Shown one piece after another: positions 7,225-8,540 of a stretch of 8,540 bases of DNA. The number at the start of each line of letters is the position of its first letter. Position 1 is the first letter of the stretch. Location: assembly GCA_035718045.1 (NCBI GenBank), contig DASTHV010000031.1:1-8540 (forward strand). The letters are read 5' to 3'. The notes beneath the pieces are model-generated. The model did not search any database, had not been told where the DNA came from, and saw only the letters and a list, made by a program, of their open reading frames with translations. The translations under genes were made by a program, and so were the position numbers. Source of the stretch: DASTHV01 sp035718045 (lineage in GTDB: Bacteria; Patescibacteriota; Saccharimonadia; Saccharimonadales; UBA10212).

Positions 7225-7614
7225 TTATTCTTTCCAGAAATCAGACAGCATTTCAGCATCACCCGACTGACCGGCGCCAAAGGCGATAATTTCAGCACCC
7301 TTACTTCCGGCAGCTATGCCACGGGGCATGCCTGGAGAAACGCGCACAGCATCAAATGGCTTGAGCTCTAAAATTTCTTCACCAAGTTTCATCTTGGCAC
7401 TGCCGCTAATCAAAACGTAAGTCTCTTCTTGCTCTTTATGCTTATGGCCAAAAGGCACTTTAAAACTGGGTGCAATTTTAAAATACGAAGCGCCAGATTT
7501 TTCGGACTCAAGCAACGAGCGGCCAAACCGCGATTCCATGTTTGGCGCATAACCAAATTTTACCGCTGCGTCTTCGGTATCTTCTTTAAGATTAATTTTC
7601 TTATAATTCGCCAT
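7225..7614 (-). CDS. Small single-domain cupin protein
   Basis: A 129-residue cupin counting from ATG; an in-frame GTG two codons earlier (7620) is an alternative start. Cupin motif 1 is present as GHKHKEQEETYVLISG, with both histidines, the glutamate and the closing glycine at the expected spacing. Motif 2, SPGMPRGI, has Arg-Gly where the fourth metal-binding histidine usually lies, so the metal site looks incomplete. Cupins this small may be isomerases, sugar-binding or regulatory proteins; I cannot name a substrate. The gene starts 16 nt after the 3' end of tRNA-Ala with no Shine-Dalgarno and no clear promoter, so it is probably co-transcribed with the tRNA and released by tRNA processing. 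The pseudouridine synthase follows 12 nt later. Confidence 0.85.
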   Translation of the reverse strand: MANYKKINLKEDTEDAAVKFGYAPNMESRFGRSLLESEKSGASYFKIAPSFKVPFGHKHKEQEETYVLISGSAKMKLGEEILELKPFDAVRVSPGMPRGIAAGSKGAEIIAFGAGQSGDAEMLSDFWKE

Positions 7615-7630
7615 GGTCACTTAAAAAATT

Positions 7631-7707
7631 TGGTGGAGCATGCCGGGTTCGAACCGGCGACCTCCTCGATGCCATCGAGGCGCGCTAGCCAACTGCGCCA
7701 ATGCCCC
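7631..7707 (-). tRNA. tRNA-Ala (anticodon GGC), CCA encoded
   Basis: The 77-nt minus-strand sequence folds as a full cloverleaf. The acceptor stem is GGGGCAT with ATGCTCC (7 bp), including the G3-U70 wobble that marks alanine tRNAs. The D-stem is GCGC/GCGC, the anticodon stem CCTCG/CGAGG with loop ATGGCAT (anticodon GGC), the variable loop AGGTC, and the T-stem GCCGG/CCGGC with loop TTCGAAC. Discriminator A73 and a genomic CCA follow. It reads alanine codons GCC and GCU. It lies after a structured leader and just before the cupin gene. Confidence 0.97.
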
Positions 7708-7841
7708 TCATCGGAGTCGAAGCACCGGCTTCCGTAAGTTCAATCTGATTAAACTTACTTTCAGCTTCGGCTCGCCTCCTCCTCTTAAAATTGCACCCAA
7801 GACAATTACTTGCCGTGCAGTTTTGTAAAAGATAAGAGAAC
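7708..7841 (-). ncRNA. Structured leader or small RNA ahead of tRNA-Ala
   Basis: This roughly 190-nt gap between genes holds no convincing ORF but strong secondary structure on the minus strand. Hairpin 1 (7819-7792) pairs TGCAC with GTGCA and CAAG with CTTG around a 7-nt loop, with a GG/G internal loop. A purine run AAGAGGAGGAGG (7786-7775) follows, with no ATG, GTG or TTG at usable spacing. Hairpin 2 (7773-7714) has an outer stem GAG-CGAAGC/GCTTCG-CTC with one mismatch. Inside it is a near-perfect inverted repeat (7758-7734: GTAAGTTTAATC and GATTGAACTTAC, one G-U). The tRNA begins 6 nt later. It does not match what I know of SRP RNA, tmRNA, RNase P RNA, 6S or a common riboswitch. It could be a separate small RNA, a 5' leader trimmed by RNase P, or a control element. 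Structure is seen; function is unknown. Confidence 0.45.
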
Positions 7842-7847
7842 AGATAA

Positions 7848-7853
7848 ATTATA
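7848..7853 (-). promoter_or_regulatory. -10 element TATAAT for the leader/tRNA-Ala transcript
   Basis: A perfect TATAAT on the minus strand lies in a T-rich context (TTTTTTG just before it). Transcription would begin near 7841, about 134 nt before the tRNA. The -35 region is poor: TAGAAC at 17-nt spacing or AGAACT at 16. Confidence 0.45.
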
Positions 7854-7894
7854 CAAAAAATAACCTGTTAGTTCTAGTAGCTTGCCATGAGCGA

Positions 7895-7910
7895 ACCCGC
7901 TAGTGCGGGT
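7895..7910 (-). terminator. Hairpin across the DUF4396 stop codon, weak terminator candidate
   Basis: ACCCGC and GCGGGT form a perfect 6-bp GC-rich stem with a 4-nt loop that contains the TAG stop of the DUF4396 gene. No U-tract follows (TCGCTCATGG), so it is not a standard intrinsic terminator. A T-run (7854-7859) appears only some 35 nt later, directly before the TATAAT. It may slow or end the transcript; this is inference. Confidence 0.3.
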
Positions 7911-8337
7911 GAGTCGAATGGTGGTTATGACCAATGCCCTTGCTCATCACAAAACGATTGACCGGCACCGTTATAACAAAAGCTATCGCTAAAGATAACG
8001 CTAGGCTCCACCAAAAGAGAATATTGTGCAGCCGGGCATTTATAGCACCGGGAATCAGCCACTCCGAAACGTTATCGATGATTTCCATCGAGATTATGGA
8101 AATCGTGTCGACAGCCAAAGCCAGTTTAAGCGCCTCCTTGGCGGACATTTTTTGAATCGCACCGCGGAAAGTCAGGCCGTAGCCGACGACAAAGGCCAGC
8201 ACAACAGCCAGAACGGTCTGAAATATATTGCTAAGATTCTGGCCGATGGCCATTCCTAAAACCTCGCCGATGCCGCAGCCGGTCAGACAGTGCCGGGTAT
8301 GGGTTATAGCGTTTCGCGTTAGAGAGTCGACTGTCAT
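7900..8337 (-). CDS. DUF4396 integral membrane protein
   Basis: A 145-residue membrane protein that I recognise as DUF4396 from HCLTGCGIGEVLGMAIG (16-32), VVGYGLT (50-56), AVDTISIISMEIIDN (75-89), PGAINARL (96-103) and VPVNRFVMSKGIGH (124-137). Function is not established. Hydrophobic stretches lie near 24-33, 38-57, 73-88 and 105-127, suggesting three or four membrane spans. His16, Cys17 and Cys21 sit just before the first span, and the tail GHNHHSTHPH holds five histidines, so metal binding is plausible but not shown. The start ATG overlaps the DUF488 stop (ATGA), so the two are translationally coupled and probably work together or share regulation. I see no signal peptide. Confidence 0.85.
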   Translation of the reverse strand: MTVDSLTRNAITHTRHCLTGCGIGEVLGMAIGQNLSNIFQTVLAVVLAFVVGYGLTFRGAIQKMSAKEALKLALAVDTISIISMEIIDNVSEWLIPGAINARLHNILFWWSLALSLAIAFVITVPVNRFVMSKGIGHNHHSTHPH

Positions 8338-8540
8338 CTATCAAGCAGTTCCGCGATAACAACGGCTTGGTTGTGTTCGGTGTCGTGGGCGCCGTAAAGC
8401 AAAGTCAGCTGGCTATGTTTTTTAGCCAACTCCTTAAGTTCATCGAGCATTTGCTTTTTAGACTTTAATTCCGCACGATACTTCTTCTGAAATTCCGGCC
8501 ACTTTGCCGGCTCATGGTTGAACCACTTGCGCAGTTCGTT
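8334..8540 (-). CDS. DUF488 family protein, N-terminus cut off by the window edge
   Basis: The last 68 codons of a gene whose start lies beyond base 8540; the frame is open to the window edge. NELRKWFNHEPAKWPEFQKK (1-20 of the visible part), the YRAEL that follows, and TLLYGAHDTEHNQAVVIAEL (46-65) are the conserved C-terminal half of the DUF488 (YeaO-like) family. Members are usually about 115-120 residues, so some 50 residues are missing. Family function is unknown; they are small cytoplasmic proteins. It ends in TGA, which overlaps the ATG of the DUF4396 gene by 4 nt and shows that TGA is a stop codon here. Confidence 0.88.
   Translation of the reverse strand, partial: NELRKWFNHEPAKWPEFQKKYRAELKSKKQMLDELKELAKKHSQLTLLYGAHDTEHNQAVVIAELLDR

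Noticed and set aside
7714..7790. Leader peptide after the AGGAGGAGG run, starting at CTG near 7765
   Set aside because: The frame is open for 18 codons to a TGA, but the start would be a rare CTG at long spacing inside a hairpin stem, and the peptide shows no attenuation-like codon run.
7429..7828. Plus-strand reading frames across the tRNA gene (AGFEPATSS-type peptide)
   Set aside because: They are the antisense of tRNA-Ala and of the cupin gene. AGFEPATSS-like peptides are a well-known artefact of translating across tRNA genes.
7708..7841. SRP RNA, tmRNA, RNase P RNA or a second tRNA ahead of tRNA-Ala
   Set aside because: No SRP GGAA tetraloop domain, no tmRNA tRNA-like ends, and TTCGACT near 7714-7722 is not flanked by a pairing T-stem.
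8334..8540. Alternative genetic code with TGA as glycine
   Set aside because: Reading through the DUF488 TGA would break the family-typical ending, and conserved glycines in all genes use GGN codons.
1..8540. Mobile element, CRISPR array, toxin-antitoxin or defence island
   Set aside because: No transposase, direct repeat array, terminal inverted repeats or defence-type genes; all genes are housekeeping-like or small conserved families.

Overview
The window is 8.5 kb of compact, ordinary bacterial chromosome. All nine protein genes and one tRNA gene lie on the minus strand, so transcription runs from high to low coordinates. Two genes run off the ends: leuS loses its C-terminus at base 1 and a DUF488 gene loses its N-terminus at base 8540. 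I found no mobile element, CRISPR array, origin or phage gene. Base composition is near 50% GC throughout with no visible break, so nothing suggests recent transfer.

The organism is probably a member of the Patescibacteria (candidate phyla radiation), perhaps Saccharibacteria. This is inferred from protein style: a MurF-like ligase with an N-terminal membrane segment, a Ddl with a Lys/Gly-rich loop and a shortened NPLPGS motif, a LeuRS with an altered editing motif, very short intergenic gaps and probable leaderless starts. TGA is used as a stop where DUF488 ends inside the DUF4396 start, so the TGA=Gly code of Gracilibacteria and Absconditabacteria does not apply. No 16S or ribosomal protein gene is present to confirm the lineage.

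Layout in the direction of transcription: (1) 8540-7900, DUF488 protein (partial) and the DUF4396 membrane protein, overlapping by ATGA. (2) 7853-7225, a TATAAT-type promoter, a ~130-nt leader with two strong hairpins, tRNA-Ala(GGC) with encoded CCA, then a cupin gene starting only 10-16 nt after the tRNA, followed by an RluB-type pseudouridine synthase. (3) 6534-5637, a GNAT acetyltransferase with an unrecognised C-terminal half. (4) 5625-3429, an alpha/beta hydrolase overlapping a membrane-anchored MurF-like ligase by 8 nt. (5) 3402-2204, D-Ala-D-Ala ligase. (6) 2160-1, leucyl-tRNA synthetase.

Ddl and the MurF-like ligase would act in consecutive steps of peptidoglycan precursor synthesis: Ddl makes D-Ala-D-Ala and MurF adds it to the UDP-MurNAc-tripeptide. 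LeuRS, tRNA-Ala and the pseudouridine synthase belong to translation. The points most worth a second look are the rewritten Thr-rich editing motif of LeuRS, a repeated promoter-to-ATG spacing that implies leaderless mRNAs, the structured RNA ahead of tRNA-Ala, and the missing carbamylated lysine and membrane anchor of the MurF-like ligase.
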